In this document: positions 9,972 through 22,465 of the stretch, one piece after another
Position numbering within the stretch: position 1 is the first letter of the stretch
How the letters are laid out: each line of letters begins with the position of its first letter
DNA from: Hybos culiciformis
Taxonomy: Eukaryota; Arthropoda; Insecta; Diptera; Hybotidae
Direction of reading: 5' to 3'
NCBI GenBank assembly: GCA_964007475.1
Contig: OZ023273.1
Span: forward strand, 64,490,108 to 64,554,107
DNA length: 64,000 nt
Position numbers and translations under genes: made by a program
Notes under the pieces: generated by a model
The model's input: the letters and a program-made list of their open reading frames with translations, nothing else
What the model was told of the DNA's origin: nothing
Database searches by the model: none

Positions 9972-12900
9972 ATGTCAAGAAAAGTGCATTTTATATCGGA
10001 AAATTCGAGTGTCACTACAACGAATGATGAAATGGAAAAAAGTTCAATAGTTTATTCATCTAATTATGGTGTAAATTTTATTGGTTTGCAAAAATTACAT
10101 CCTTTTGATGCTGCTAAGGTATTTTTTTTTTTAAATATTTTTAAATTTATTTAGTTTTTATTATGCGATAAAATTTTAAGTTAAATTTTTTTTGCATAAT
10201 TTCAGGGGAAACACATTATGAAGGTAAGAAACATTTGATGTGCAAAGATTGTACTTAGGTTCTACCTAGTCTATCTACGGTTGCTTTGAATTTTAATAAG
10301 GATTAACATTTTTGAGTCTGATGTTGTACAAGACAACTAAAAGGAAGCAAAAAGTTATAAGTACTATCAGAGATAATAATCACGAAATGTCGCATTGTAG
10401 GTATATTAAAAATGGTGTATATTAAATTTTGTATACAAAATTGGACATACTGGTTACGTCTACTTGCATTTTGTATAGGTACAAAATAGGTTATTGAAAA
10501 TGTGGTTATGCATAACAATCAAATATAAAGCATTTGAAAATATTTGACACGTTGAGAGATAATATCTAATAAGCGATATCTCATAATTTATTATCTCTGG
10601 TCTCTGGCAGGTGCTATGCAGTTATTAGATACCTACTGATATTTTTTTTTTTTGTTTTTTTTAGATATTGCGGGCAGAAAAATTTTTAAAGGAAGACGGC
10701 TACCATTCACCTGATGAAATTCTAAAAAAAGATTTATTAAAAGTTCATACCAAAAAATATATTAAAAGCTTAAAGGTAATAATTCTTTTATTACGTTTTT
10801 ATTTAAACTCTTGAAACAATTCTACGATTTGTGGTGATATTAGCACAAAACAACTAATGTTAGAAGATGAAAAAAAAAAAAAAATAAAAAATTTAATATC
10901 ATTTCAATTTTTCAGTCATCTCTTATACTTCTTTTAACTCACAAAACTATTGAGCGCCTTATCATTTTTGCTCATGAAAAAATTAAAACTCCCAAAATAT
11001 TAAAAAATATTTTTAATTCATTTCAGTGGAGTTTCAATGCTGCAAAAATCTCTGAAATACCATTATTATTTTTTGTACCAAATCCTTTAGTACAAAAAGG
11101 TTATTTGCGTCCAATGAGATTTCAAACTGCTGGTTCAATTTTAGCTGGGAAGCTTGCATTAAAATCGGGTTGGGCAATTAATTTAGGAGGTAAATTTAAA
11201 CCTTATAAATTTTAATTTTACTTTTTGTTCATTTCTTTTAGTATCACCGTAACTTATCGCCAATCACGGTATGGCGAGTTCGATTCTCAACTCGGGACGG
11301 ATGAAATTGTTGTCCACTTGAACTAATCCCATCGAATATAGGAACAACGTAGAAATGAACTCGAAAAAGAGCTTACCTGACATCTTCGTGAACCCCTCAA
11401 CTAAAACTTCCAAAACCTAAATGTCTTTTAACTCCTAATTTTTTATTTTTATGTTTATTTATCTTTTCCCAATATTAGGAATTCTAATCATGATATTTTA
11501 TTTTTTAATACATTTATTTTTTTTAGGAGGCTTTCATCATTGCTGTTCCTATCGGGGTGCTGGATTTTGTCCTTACGCGGATATAACTTTGTAAAAACTT
11601 TCTTCACTCTTAAATCTTTTTAGAGTAATTGATTTAATTTATTTTTACAAAAAAAAAATGTGTAGATTAATTCGAAAAGTTCAAGAAGAGCATCATGGGG
11701 AACAAAAAATAAAAGCCAAAAATGTTATGATTGTAAGTACATATATTCAGTAAAAAGAATAAATTTTTCTTTTTGGTTAAGTTTATTTGAGTTCACTTCA
11801 TAAGAGTGAGTTTTTTGTACGTTACTCTTTTCTATAATTCAGTTTATGTGTATTAAAGGGTATGTAATGAGCTTTAATTTATTGTGAAGATTAGATATGC
11901 ATATTAAATACTTTTACTATATTATAAATTAACTTTAATTTCAATGCATGATCTTTATTTTTAGATTGATTTAGATGCTCATCAAGGTAATGGACATGAA
12001 AGAGATTTTATGGATGATAAAAGTGTTTATATTTTAGGTACTTATAATATAAAAACAAAATTTTTTCTCAAAATTAAAATAATGTCGAATATTTTTTGAA
12101 ATTATTAGAATTTATCGTATATAATATTTGTATAAGGAAACTAATAATTTAAAATTTTTGTAGAATATTATAATGTATTTAATCACTATTACACCCATAG
12201 AATATGTAACAAAACTATTAAAGTTTGTTTCACCTTGTTAAATAAATAAACAAAATTAATAATTTTTTTAAATATTTGAAATTGATGAAAGTTAAAAATA
12301 ATTTTAGAGTGAAAGATACAAAATTATGTCGATTGCTATCAATTTTCAGAAGTTTAGAATGAAATATTGAGTTTAGACGCAGAAAGACTTTAAATTCTAA
12401 TAATAATTAAAAAACATGTTTCAAATTAAAGTTCTGAAAAGTATAAATACTGAATGTAAATAATATAATATTTGTTGTAGATATGTATAATGCATCAATT
12501 TATCCCAAAGATCAGCCCGCAAAATTAGGTATGGTAACAATAAGAAATTATATTTTCTTTAAGAGTAAACTCATTTATGTTATAAAATTAATTCTTATCA
12601 TTTTCGCTTTATTTAAGCTATTCGATGTGCAGTTGAACTAAGACCGAGAACTGGAGATGAAGTTTATTTAAAAAAGTTGAAGAAGTAAGTCAAATCTTAA
12701 TCACACAGTCAAAAAATCTTTTTTTTTTATAAATTCCTAGTTTTTCGTAAATCTATTAAATTCAAATATTCTTTCGCTAAGTAAAAATTTTAAGAAAACT
12801 TAATATGAAAATGAACTATCAAAATTAATCTCAACATCTCAACCAAATAAAAAAAAATGTCAGACGAAAAATACTTTGGTTGATGTAACATAATAAAATA

Positions 12901-13235
12901 AATCCTTAAAAAAGATTTCCCTTCCTTGTTCACTAATTTACACACATTAATTTAATTTTAATTTTAGATCTCTTAATATTTCATTAAATGAATTTCACCC
13001 GGATTTGATCGTTTATAATGCTGGAACTGATGTTTTAATCAACGATCCATTAGGTTTATTAAATATAACACCAGAAGGAGTGATAGAGAGGGACGAAATT
13101 GTATTTTCGACAGCTGTTCGGCAACGTATTCCAATTGTAATGTTACTATCTGGTGGATATTTGAAGTCTTCAGCTCAAGTTATTGCTGATTCTATTATTA
13201 ATTTAAGAAATAAAAATTTATTGTTTAATTTATAA
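9972..13235 (+). CDS. HDAC11: Histone deacetylase 11 (class IV), complete
   Basis: This is a zinc-dependent deacetylase/lysine defatty-acylase. Ten exons: 9972-10118, 10206-10223, 10665-10775, 11027-11189, 11527-11590, 11666-11732, 11965-12037, 12481-12528, 12618-12684 and 12968-13235. The total is 1026 nt or 341 aa, against 347 in human. Conserved blocks run in order: KLHPFDAAK; RPMRFQTAGSILAGKLAL; GGGFHHC (H150, H151); DLDAHQGNGHERDFMDD (zinc ligands D194 and H196); YNAGTDVL (D274); and the transition-state Tyr in SGGY (Y317). All catalytic residues are present. Exon 2 is only 18 nt (GKHIMK) and is needed to match the family. The intron after exon 4 contains a SINE-like element. A poly(A) signal is likely at 13329-13334. 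The next gene on the same strand is the RIB43A gene. Confidence 0.94.
11241..11410 (+). mobile_element. Possible tRNA-derived SINE in HDAC11 intron 4
   Basis: This segment of relatively high GC in an AT-rich intron contains GAGTTCGATTCTCAACTCGG. The core GTTCGATTC at 11278-11286 fits a pol III B box and tRNA T-arm. It is followed by ~120 bp of non-coding body ending near 11410. No clear A box or complete cloverleaf is visible, so it is a decayed SINE or a chance match rather than a tRNA gene. Confidence 0.4.
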
Positions 13236-13334
13236 ATTGTACTTAACTGTTACAGAATAATTAGTAATAGAAAGCTAATTTTTTTATTTGAAAACATTTT
13301 GTTAGTAATTTGATTTAATCAACATAAAAATAAA

Positions 13335-14120
13335 ATTCTTGTTTTTATTATCAATTAAAGAAAGTAATATTTAAATAGAATTATTAATTGGAAACCGTAG
13401 AAAGTGAGAACATTTGTACCTAGAATCAAAGCAAATTATTGTACCTTAAATTGTTTAAACATTTAAAAATAAACTGATTTGATCAATGAGAGCCATGATA
13501 TTTTATATAACTATAATTAACAATGTTCTAAATTTTCAAGTTGTTATTTATTTATTGAATATTATTATTTTTCATAAGCTGAAATCGTAAATGAAATCGC
13601 ATTTAAGAATTCAAGGTATTTAATAAAAAAAAATGATAATATATTTTCTTAAAATTTAAAACTGTAAAATAAAGAGAATTTATTCTTCTGTCTACTTACT
13701 TATGTTATGTTTTAAAACAAGCCGTAGTCACAAAATGAGTCCAGCAATATAAAAATCGAATAAAAGTTAGTGCAAACGGAACGGTGATAAAAGCTTCGAA
13801 TTCGCAACGCACAACTTTGACATTTACCGCAGGTGGGGTCAAATTATGTTACAATACATATAAAAGACTCTAAACACATGTCTCAAACTCAGCGAAATTG
13901 TTATCTAATTTTGTTTTCTAAAATAATTGACGATCAAGCAAAAATTTGGCGTCTGGTTTGAATAAAAAAAACTTAAAATCCCACGTCTACCTATTAAAAA
14001 GTTGTTTATTGTGATCCAATTTTCTTTGTTGATTTTAACTTACTAAAAATTTATTAAATAATTCAAAAGCTTTAGCAAATTTTCTAAGTTTGAACAGAAC
14101 GACATCGATATTTTTTATTA
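13335..14120. other. Intergenic, AT-rich; nothing recognised
   Basis: This is the spacer between the 3' end of HDAC11 and a short inverted-repeat element. I saw no exon, RNA gene or internal repeat. Confidence 0.4.
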
Positions 14121-14302
14121 TAGTACGATTCAAATCACTTGACCAATCCGTTATGCAAAGCTTTCCCTTTCCATTAAAAAATGCATACAAAATTTAGGGG
14201 AAATTATTTAAGAAAAAAGCTCATGCAATTTTTGTATAATAATTTTATTCAAATTTTACCCTCTCTTAAAAGCTCATTGGTCAAGTGATTTGAATCGTAC
14301 TA
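14121..14302. mobile_element. TA-flanked MITE, older copy
   Basis: The terminal inverted repeat TAGTACGATTCAAATCACTT continues with GACCAAT and is matched at the right end by ATTGGTCAAGTG, then ATTTGAATCGTACTA. It is ~180 bp and non-coding. The outer 25 bp of the arms match, but the inner arms have diverged. The ends lie next to TA dinucleotides, as expected for Tc1/mariner-type non-autonomous elements. A second, better preserved copy lies at 29352-29538. Confidence 0.8.
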
Positions 14303-14550
14303 TACATGCAAATATAATAACGATACACAACGTACTAGGGTGTAACACTTAACAACTGCATTATTATTAATGCAAGGGTAGGCTTATTTATGAATAAAAA
14401 ACTGTTTGTGTCCAGGTTATAAATTTTACACCTGGCATACCTAGCAACATTTATCAAAATAATAATTATCATTATCTAAAAATTTTCTATTTTATTTTAT
14501 ACTCATTTTAATTTTTTTTGAGAACTAAGTACATAATTAGATTTTTAGAA

Positions 14551-16672
14551 ATGTTAAAATTTCAAATTGTGACAAAAGATGATTTAAAGGAAGCAGCTAA
14601 AATTGAACGAAGACGACGTTTGGAGGAAGAAAGGAAAAAAAGAATATTTAATGCTAAGAATCGTTTATTTGGGGTAATATTTTTATGTTATAATTTTTTT
14701 TTTATCATTTAATGTTCTTTTCCAATTAAATAATAATTGTTTATAATTTTAATGTTCTTTTAAAATTATAAAGATTATGTTTAATTACGCATTGTATCAT
14801 CTATACATGTATTATAGTTTTCCTTTGTAATTTTAAAATTTTCTTCCGTATGTAAAAAAAATATTGAATAATAAAATAGCGCTTTAAAAGAGATTTTATT
14901 GTAAAAGCGCAAAGGTTCTAAATATCTCTTTAGTACACAAAAAATTCATAGCATCCTATCTAAATACTACTTATTATAACGAATCGGAATTTATACATTT
15001 TGGAACTGTTATTTAGTCCTTAATTGTATAATATTTTTAAACTAAAATATTAAATTTCAAATTTACAGCAAGACTATGAATTTTTGGGGCTACAAATCGC
15101 GGAGAAACAAAAAAAGGAACATATTGAAGCCGAAAAGGAACGAAAGTATCTCGAAGAAAATATAAGGAGGGCAGGTATAATACGTTTTAAAGAGAAAGAA
15201 TTAGAAGAAGAACGACTCAATTATCAATCAAAAATAAATTCGTTTCGAATACAAAAACAACGCAAAGAAGACACAAGGGAATTTGATTTGAATGATCCTA
15301 ATTTTCTACGAAACTCGAAACCAGCAAGAATAGCTGACGATGATCCAAGATTGGGAGTATCGAGTGCTCAAATGTAAATAATTTTGTTAATCATGTGAAA
15401 TACTTTTGTAATTAACATAAAATTTAAATTTAAAGAAATATGTGTATCCATTAATTAATAAAATTTGTTATAACTTTGTGTAGTTTTCGTGGAGAAGATC
15501 TTATGAAAGAGGATAGATTAAAAATTCAAAAACAACAACAACGAGCTTGGTTTGAACAGCAGATAAAAGAACGTAAGCAAGCTGAAGACGACCGTGTTAA
15601 AGCGGAAAAGACTTTTCAAAAGGCTACCCAAGCTTGTGACAAAAGAATTTTACAACTAGCTGACATTGATCGAAACAACCGAATTCAGCTCTTAAACGCA
15701 ACCAGAGAATTTAATCAAAAATTGGTATGCGTACTTGTAAATTTTGCACCTATTAATAAGTATATTATTTATAAAAAAAATACTTCCATTAGGCTATGGA
15801 GCAGGAGAATAAACGAAGACTACAGAAAAAACACGAGGAAGAAGATAATTTGGCTGAAATTTACAATATGCTAACAAGTGACATGCTGACAGAAAATCCT
15901 GATGTTGCAAATAGTCGCTTGGGCTTAAATAAAAAAATCGCTTATTTATATCGTGGAATGTCACCTGAAGAACTGGAAAAATTAAAACGAGAACAACATA
16001 ATCAAGTCGAATTACAGAAGGTTATTCACACTTTGTACATATGCATATTTGTATTCCAATAATCGTTAACAATATTGGCTGTTAGACGTTCAGTCCGAAG
16101 AATTTTAGCACACGCTAAAAAAGGGTAGTCTTAAAATCGTAAATTGTATAAAAAAAAACACTATAACTAAATACATTATAGGAATCCGAAATGGAGTAAA
16201 GTAAAGCTTTACTCCATTTTTTCAAAGTTGTGTCTATCTGTCTACTTTCTTGAATCTCTTTATTCAAAAATCAATTGTATGTATACTGCGTTCCCCCTTG
16301 TATTTAAAGAAGCTATTTATTTTTATTTGTTTTAATTGTACTAAATTTTTTAATTAAATATTTTATAGAAAAAGCAAAATGAAGAAGCTTTAATCGATAA
16401 ATTATGGATTCAACAAGATTTGAATTTCACTCGCAGTGTTATGTTGAAAAATCTGGAAACACAAAAGAAATTAAAGTAAAGTTCTTATTAATTTACATAT
16501 ATTTTATAAAAATTATAATTTTCTTTTCAGTGATCAAAAGCAAGAAATGAATAATGAAAATGAAAGATTGGCTGTTGAACAAAAAGCTCGACAAGAATAT
16601 ATTGACAAAGTTTTATATACAAATAGAGCAACTGACGACTTTTTCGATCAATTTAATAAAACTTCCCGCTAA
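14551..16672 (+). CDS. RIB43A-like coiled-coil protein (RIBC), complete
   Basis: This is a microtubule inner protein of ciliary and flagellar doublets; in insects it is probably used in sperm and sensory cilia. Six exons: 14551-14673, 15069-15373, 15484-15724, 15793-16020, 16369-16475 and 16531-16672. The total is 1146 nt or 381 aa, the usual RIBC1/2 length. Hallmarks: N-terminal KEAAKIERRRRLEEERKKRI followed by FNAKNRLFG; a central DDPRLGVSSAQ; FRGEDL; a long, highly charged coiled coil; and the C-terminal YTNRATDDFFDQFNKTSR. The start chosen is the first Met after an in-frame upstream region without family similarity. All joins preserve frame. The gene converges on the GMC gene. Poly(A) signal candidates are at 16834-16839 and 16871-16876. 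I could not decide between RIBC1 and RIBC2 orthology. Confidence 0.88.
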
Positions 16673-17337
16673 TTTTAAAAACTATTTAATTTCATTTGAA
16701 GGTATTGGCAAAGTTTTAATTTTGGGTAATCTGAATTGCGAACATTTACTTTGGATTTATATATAATTATACTTTTTAGTGATATTTGTAGCACTATTTG
16801 CTCTATTTGCTTTGTATTCAGCACTATAAAAGTAATAAATTTTGTGACAAATTGCACAATAGTTTCAAAAAATAAATTATAAAGCTGCAGTTGTATGATT
16901 CTTCTTATTTCTAATTCAAGCGTAATGGTATAGCGTATGTATAGGTATAAAACAAAAAGATACATATGCAGTGCAGACATATGTAAGTAAGTATATCAAG
17001 TTCAATGTTCTACATAATATTCATTATGAAAAAATAAGTGATGCTGATGATTGTTTATGATTATGCATTTAAGTCTTTTTCTGCACAAAATTTTAAAGGA
17101 ATTTAAGTTTGAATTTAAAATATATAATTACATTGTACACATAATTTGTGGTATTGTCGTTATATCTTCACGCGCTAATTTTTTGTTCTCAACTTGAAAC
17201 TTGTCCATTAAAGTTCTTGTTCTCAAAGTCGAAGAATGACATTAATTTTGTTTTGTAAATTGTCAATAAATTGGACAATATTATATTAAAAATTATAGGT
17301 ATTTTTGTTTATTAACTAAATATTTGTAAACTTTTAT

Positions 17338-19903
17338 TTACAATTCATTTTTCTCATTTGTTTTACTCCAATGATGTTTCACAAAATCAGCCAGCTTTTC
17401 TCCAATCATTATGGAGGCAGCATTTGTATTTGCACTTATTAATTTTGGCATGATGCTTGCATCAGCAACACGTAAACCTTTCACACCATGAATTTTTAGT
17501 TCAGGATCTACTACTGAATTCTTGTCGGTATTTGGACCCATTTTTACAGTACCAACTGGATGATAAACTGTACCAGTTATGTAATTCATATAACATTTCC
17601 AATATTCATCAGATTTAAGTTTATCACATTCTGGTAAATTTAGTTTAATATGTTCAATTTGATATTTTTTAAATGATTCTGTTTTTTCAAAATTAATTTG
17701 ATGATTAATACCATTCAATACTGTTTCAATATCGCTTTTCTCTCCAAAATAATTAGTATGTATTTTTGGATGATCTTTATAATCAGCCGACGATAAAACA
17801 ATTTTACCTCTTGAGTCTGGACGTAGAAGAACTACCCATGTTACTAAAATTTCAGCTTCATAATTTTTTTCAAGAATTGGTTTCATTATATCCTCTTTAA
17901 AGCCGACCACATCAAATAGTAAAGGTTTAAGTACTGGAGTTTTTTTCGGGAAGTAGAAATAATGATACTGAATGTCGGGATAAGGATCATTTGGATTTTT
18001 TGTGTTGATGAATCCTACTAAGCTCGTCACCCCCAAATTAGAAAGTGAGGAAGTTTCGTTCCACAGAAATTGAAAAACATTTTTCAATAGTTCTTTTTGA
18101 TCAAAAGTATTTGCATTTGGTCTTACCATTTTGAAAAATAATGGGATAATCAAATGATCTTGAAGGTTTTTACCCACTTGCAAGTTTTGAACAATCGGAA
18201 TACGTAGTTCATTCAAATGATTTTTTGGACCAATACCTGAAAGCATTAAAATTTGGGAAGAACCAATTGTCCCTGCTGACAAAATGGCTTCCTTTTTAAC
18301 TTTCACTTTAAAAGTAGTTGAATCCTTGTAAACGAATTCTACACCAGTGAGTTCTTTGTTTTTATTGAATTCAAAATTTTTAACTTGAGCATATTTTATA
18401 ATATGAAGGTTTTTTCTTCCTTTTGTTGGAATCAAAAAAGCTTTTCCCGTACTCTGCCGTCTGCCCCTATAAATTGTCCCTAAACTTCTAGCAAAACCAG
18501 TGAATCCAAATTGTTCACTGAATTCTTCTATAAACTTATGTCCTAATTCTTTGGATGCATTGACAATAATTTCTGAAAGTTCTTTAGGTTCATTTAAATG
18601 AAAATCAACTGACAATAGACCATCTTTACCATGTTCATTTTCACTAACAGAAATTTCTGTTTTAATATTTTCAGATTTCTTAAAATACTTTAAAACATCT
18701 TCCCAACCCCAACTTGGATTGCCGTCAGATGCCCAATTATCGAAATCTTGTTTTGTACCACGAAGATATATCATTGCATTAATACTACTACTTCCTCCAA
18801 GCATTTTTCCTCGAGGCCAATAACATCTTTCATTTTTCATTCCCAAACAAGTTTTGCCATCAGGTTCAGCATAATACTTCCAATCAGCAGCAGTATGTTG
18901 CATATTGAAATAAAACGTTGGTACCTAAAAATTGATTGTTTATATCAAAATGTTTTTAATTGTAACTTGAAGAATAAAGACGTCAATGACTGTAGTCTTT
19001 ACTCTTTAATATATGTATGTAATATATTATGTATGGGTATCTATATATAAGTATGTACATAAAATTGCCATTTAAAATTAAAATTTTTTCGTGTTAACAT
19101 TGTCGAGACGAGATTCTAGCATTTTTCGTATTTTTAATCCAAAAAAATTAAAAATTAAGTTTATTAAAAAATATAGTAAAAAATATTTTTTTTTTTGTAT
19201 TTTGATTGCGATCGGGAGATAAATCCGCGAAATCCATGAAGCGCCGAAGGGACACTACAGAAGATAGTTAATAATAATTAATATAAACAATCAATTTAAA
19301 TTTAAAACTATTGTTTGTGTACCGATAATAATTTTTTTTTAAGTACTTAATTAGGAACTCATTTTTTCATGTTTCCATATCCCTCCATGTGAACTTATTA
19401 ATCGTACATCCGTATTTTTAATTTCTGTTGATTCGATCCTAAATTAAAAAATTCATGTGATACCATTAAAAACACCACAAACACTTAAATAGTTCAAGTG
19501 GACAATGTACAATTTTATTTTATTTCAATCCCTATAGCTGTGCCCATGACGAATATGCCCTATGTACGATGACGGGAATATCACTTTACCATGACGGAAA
19601 TAACAGTGAACGTACTTCTGATTCTGCAGGGGGATCACCACCTGCTTCTAATAATAATATTTTCCAATCTGAGTTTTCGCTCAAACGATTTGCTATCACT
19701 GATCCTGCCGATCATGCTCCTACTATTACAAAATCATAATCATCTAAGCCATTAGCTACTGCTTGTTGCCCAAAATCTTCTGGCCAATGATTTGAGGATG
19801 ACAAATTACAATATGATGATATTAATGTTTGCAATAAAAGAGTTACTAATTGGTTTGCATGCCCAACACTTGCTGTGGCAGAGCATTGTGCTAACAAGTC
19901 CAT
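17338..19903 (-). pseudogene. GMC oxidoreductase (glucose dehydrogenase-like) with an in-frame TGA in the FAD motif
   Basis: This is a flavin-dependent alcohol/sugar oxidoreductase of the insect GMC family. Two minus-strand exons, 19903-19616 and 18924-17338, join in phase 0 (...AESE|VPTFYFNMQHTAADW) and give 625 codons including stop, normal for the family. The N-terminus has the insect-type hydrophobic leader and DDYDFVIVGA. The next codon, the second Gly of GxGxxG, is TGA (19712-19714), after which [13 protein letters not shown] continues in the same frame. All else is intact: GMC signature 1 (GKMLGGSSSINAMIYLRG), signature 2 (SAGTIGSSQILMLSGIGP), active-site HPVGTVKMG and the C-terminal NTNAASIMIGEKLADF. 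GGA to TGA is a single change. The options are a very young pseudogene, a polymorphic null allele, an assembly error or stop readthrough. An acceptor at 19917-19918 suggests a 5' UTR intron. Confidence 0.85.
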
Positions 19904-21810
19904 GATGAAAGTTATACTAAAAATAAAATTGATTTCTTGTTTTTCTTAAAAAAAAAAGACTTTATCTTACGTTAATACATATTAAATGTTTTGAGCATTA
20001 TTATATATTTAATGAAATTTATTCGTTCTGATAAGATTAAAGTGATTTTTCAATATATAATGTCTAAAGTAATTAAGAAAGTTTTAGGGTGGAACAATTC
20101 AATAATTTCACTTTCACTGATAAAATACAACTCCTGGAATAAATAAATTCAAAATTGGATAAAAATAAGAAAATTTAAAATTTTTAAAATAGGTACTAAA
20201 ATTATTAATTTGTCTTGTAAAGGCTGAAAAAATAATTTTTCTATTAAACCTATCTACATCATGCAGATTGTACAGGTTTAATGAGCTCACACAACCAACA
20301 TAAATTAAAAGCCCCCTATTAAAAAAAAAAAACAATACATAGACTGCATCTCGTAGGCATAAAAATCATAACAAATGTATGAAACCCTATGAGATTTCCT
20401 ATACAAAACCTAAAGATTAATCTGTAAAATGGGATTAAAAGCAAAAAAAACATAATTTAATTATTAAATGCAATTTTTTATATGATTTATATTAATTTTT
20501 AAGAAAAAAAAACCGTATTTGTTTAAATAAAAATTTCCATAAATCGAGCAAATTTAATCCATAAATTTTTTTTCTTCCTGGTAAAGTAAATTAAACTTTT
20601 TTTTTGTCATAATTTCTTGGCTCTAGGTACCTATTATACATAATTTATCTTTAATTTTAAATGAATTTAAAAAAAAAATTAAATTAATTTAATTAAAATT
20701 TGTACAAAGCTCTTATTAGATGTTTTGGATAAAGTTGAGTTAACGTGTGCGATCCCGAATTTTCTGATACTTATTGGGGGAGTAGAGGCAGTACCCAAAC
20801 CCTTAAATCCAAGACATTTTTCACCGAAAAGCTCCCATTCCAGAGATATGACCCTCCAAAGTTTTCATAAGTATATTAGGTACATGTATTAAAAATACCT
20901 CGAAAAATAGCTATTTGATAACGATATGCGAAACAAAAATTTTTTTTGGGGAATTGAAGGAGGCGGCTGCCGTCTTCTATTCAGAATGACAACTTTTTAT
21001 TTTAAAAACTACGTACCTACCTACTTATTGCGAAAAAAAAAGTTTTTGGTTACTACAAAACAAGTAAGTACCTACCTAACATATGAAAACTTTAGGGATG
21101 CATATCCCTGAAACGCGAGCTTACCGAAACCTTCTGGGATATAAGGGTTTGCTGACCACTTCTACTCTCTCACCAAGTTTCGGTTAAATCTGACGTCAAG
21201 TGCATTTACGCGGCTGTTTATCTACCTGGGTACCTATGTACCTACCATCTACCTACACAAAAAAATCTTTTTTCTTATTATTTTTTGATATTATATTATA
21301 GGTATTGTTTCATTTATTAATATATAATTTTTTTTATTTCCATAATTAATTAATAATTTAAAAATTATTTTAATTTATTTTTATGAAAGTATTTTGAAAA
21401 AAAAAATGAAATATTATTTAAAAAAAAAAACCCATCAAAAATCCACCTGTAACTTGTTCGATAAGAAAAAAGTTGTCATAGGAAGGATTTTTTTTTAATT
21501 TACGTATTAAAATTAATTTTTTTTATCGAAACTACTAAAAAATATATTATTTATTAATTTATATTAACGATTGTTTTAAATTTAATTTTTACATATTAAT
21601 AAAAATTAGAAAAAAAGCAAAACAAAACTTGCTCATACCCGACATCGCGAACAAAAATTTTAAAACTAGTGGGAATATTTTTTTTGTTATCCCTACGAAA
21701 AGTTTTGTTTACTTTTCAACTACACGGCTGATTATCTTAGTGTTGGTGAGGGCTCACATTTAAAAAACACAATATTTACACATAGGTGGTACTGGTATTG
21801 GTATATTAAT
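19904..21810. other. Intergenic; degenerate repeat-like segment at about 20740-21250
   Basis: Most of this is AT-rich with nothing recognisable. The part from ~20740 to ~21250 is richer in GC and has several TACCTACC motifs. It also has CCAAAGTTTTCATAAG (about 20856) opposed by TATGAAAACTTTAGGG (about 21081). It looks like a decayed transposon, but no ends or coding domain could be defined. Confidence 0.4.
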
Positions 21811-22139
21811 TAGAAACAAAAAGCATGTATATAAAGAGGAATCAGTCCCATACAAAAAAAAGAATTAAAATAGTGAAACAAAAAATCCATATCACAACCC
21901 CATGATCTTTTTTTTTGTATTTTTTGAGAATTCCACTCTCACGAAAGCTTTTAAAACTTTCAAAATAACAACAGTTCTATACAATTTTGAAAGTTATAAA
22001 AGCTTTTGTGAGAGTGGAATTCTCAAAAAATACAAAAGAAAGCTCATGGGGTTGTGATATGGATTTTTTGTTTCACAATTTTAATTCTTTTTTTTGTATG
22101 GGACTGATTCCTCTTTATATACATGCTTTTTGATAGAAG
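21811..22139. mobile_element. Palindromic MITE, first of a tandem pair
   Basis: The element at 21817-22133 is almost entirely two inverted arms of ~150 bp around a short loop near 21966-21983. Outer arms contain AAGCATGTATATAAAGAGG and TCAGTCCCATAC. Inner arms contain AATCCATATCACAACCCCAT and GAGAATTCCACTCTCACGAA. It is bordered by TAGAAA (21811-21816) and TAGAAG (22134-22139), consistent with a 5-6 bp target duplication. It has no coding capacity. Confidence 0.85.
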
Positions 22140-22465
22140 CATAAAGTAAGCATAAATAGAGAAACTAGTCCCATACAAAAAATGCAAATACAAATATTGA
22201 AACAAAAAATCCATATCACAACCCCATGAGCTTTTTTTTTTGTATTTTTTGAGAATTCCACTCTCACAAAAGCTTTCAAAACTTTCAAAATAACAACAGT
22301 TTTATACAATTTTTAAAGTTTTAAAAGCTTTTGTGAGAGTGGAATTCTCAAAAAATACAAAAGAAAGCTCATGAGGTTGTGATATGGATTTTTTGTTTCA
22401 CTATTTGTATTTGCATTTTTTGTATGGGACTAGTTTTTCTATTTATACTTCCTTTATGATAGAAG
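22134..22465. mobile_element. Palindromic MITE, second of a tandem pair
   Basis: The element at 22140-22459 is bordered on both sides by TAGAAG (22134-22139, 22460-22465). The inner arms match the first copy (AATCCATATCACAACCCCAT, GAGAATTCCACTCTCACAAA). The outer arms differ from copy 1, yet its own two arms agree with each other (AACTAGTCCCATAC, ATGCAAATACAAAT). The pair shares one target-like hexamer between the two copies. Confidence 0.85.

Noticed and set aside
11276..11300. tRNA gene at the GTTCGATTC motif
   Set aside because: No acceptor stem, D-arm or anticodon arm of the right spacing could be drawn; at most it is a SINE relic.
19712..19714. UGA read as selenocysteine in the GMC oxidoreductase
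   Set aside because: The position is a structural Gly in the family rather than Cys/Sec, no SECIS-like element was identified downstream, and a one-base change from GGA explains it.
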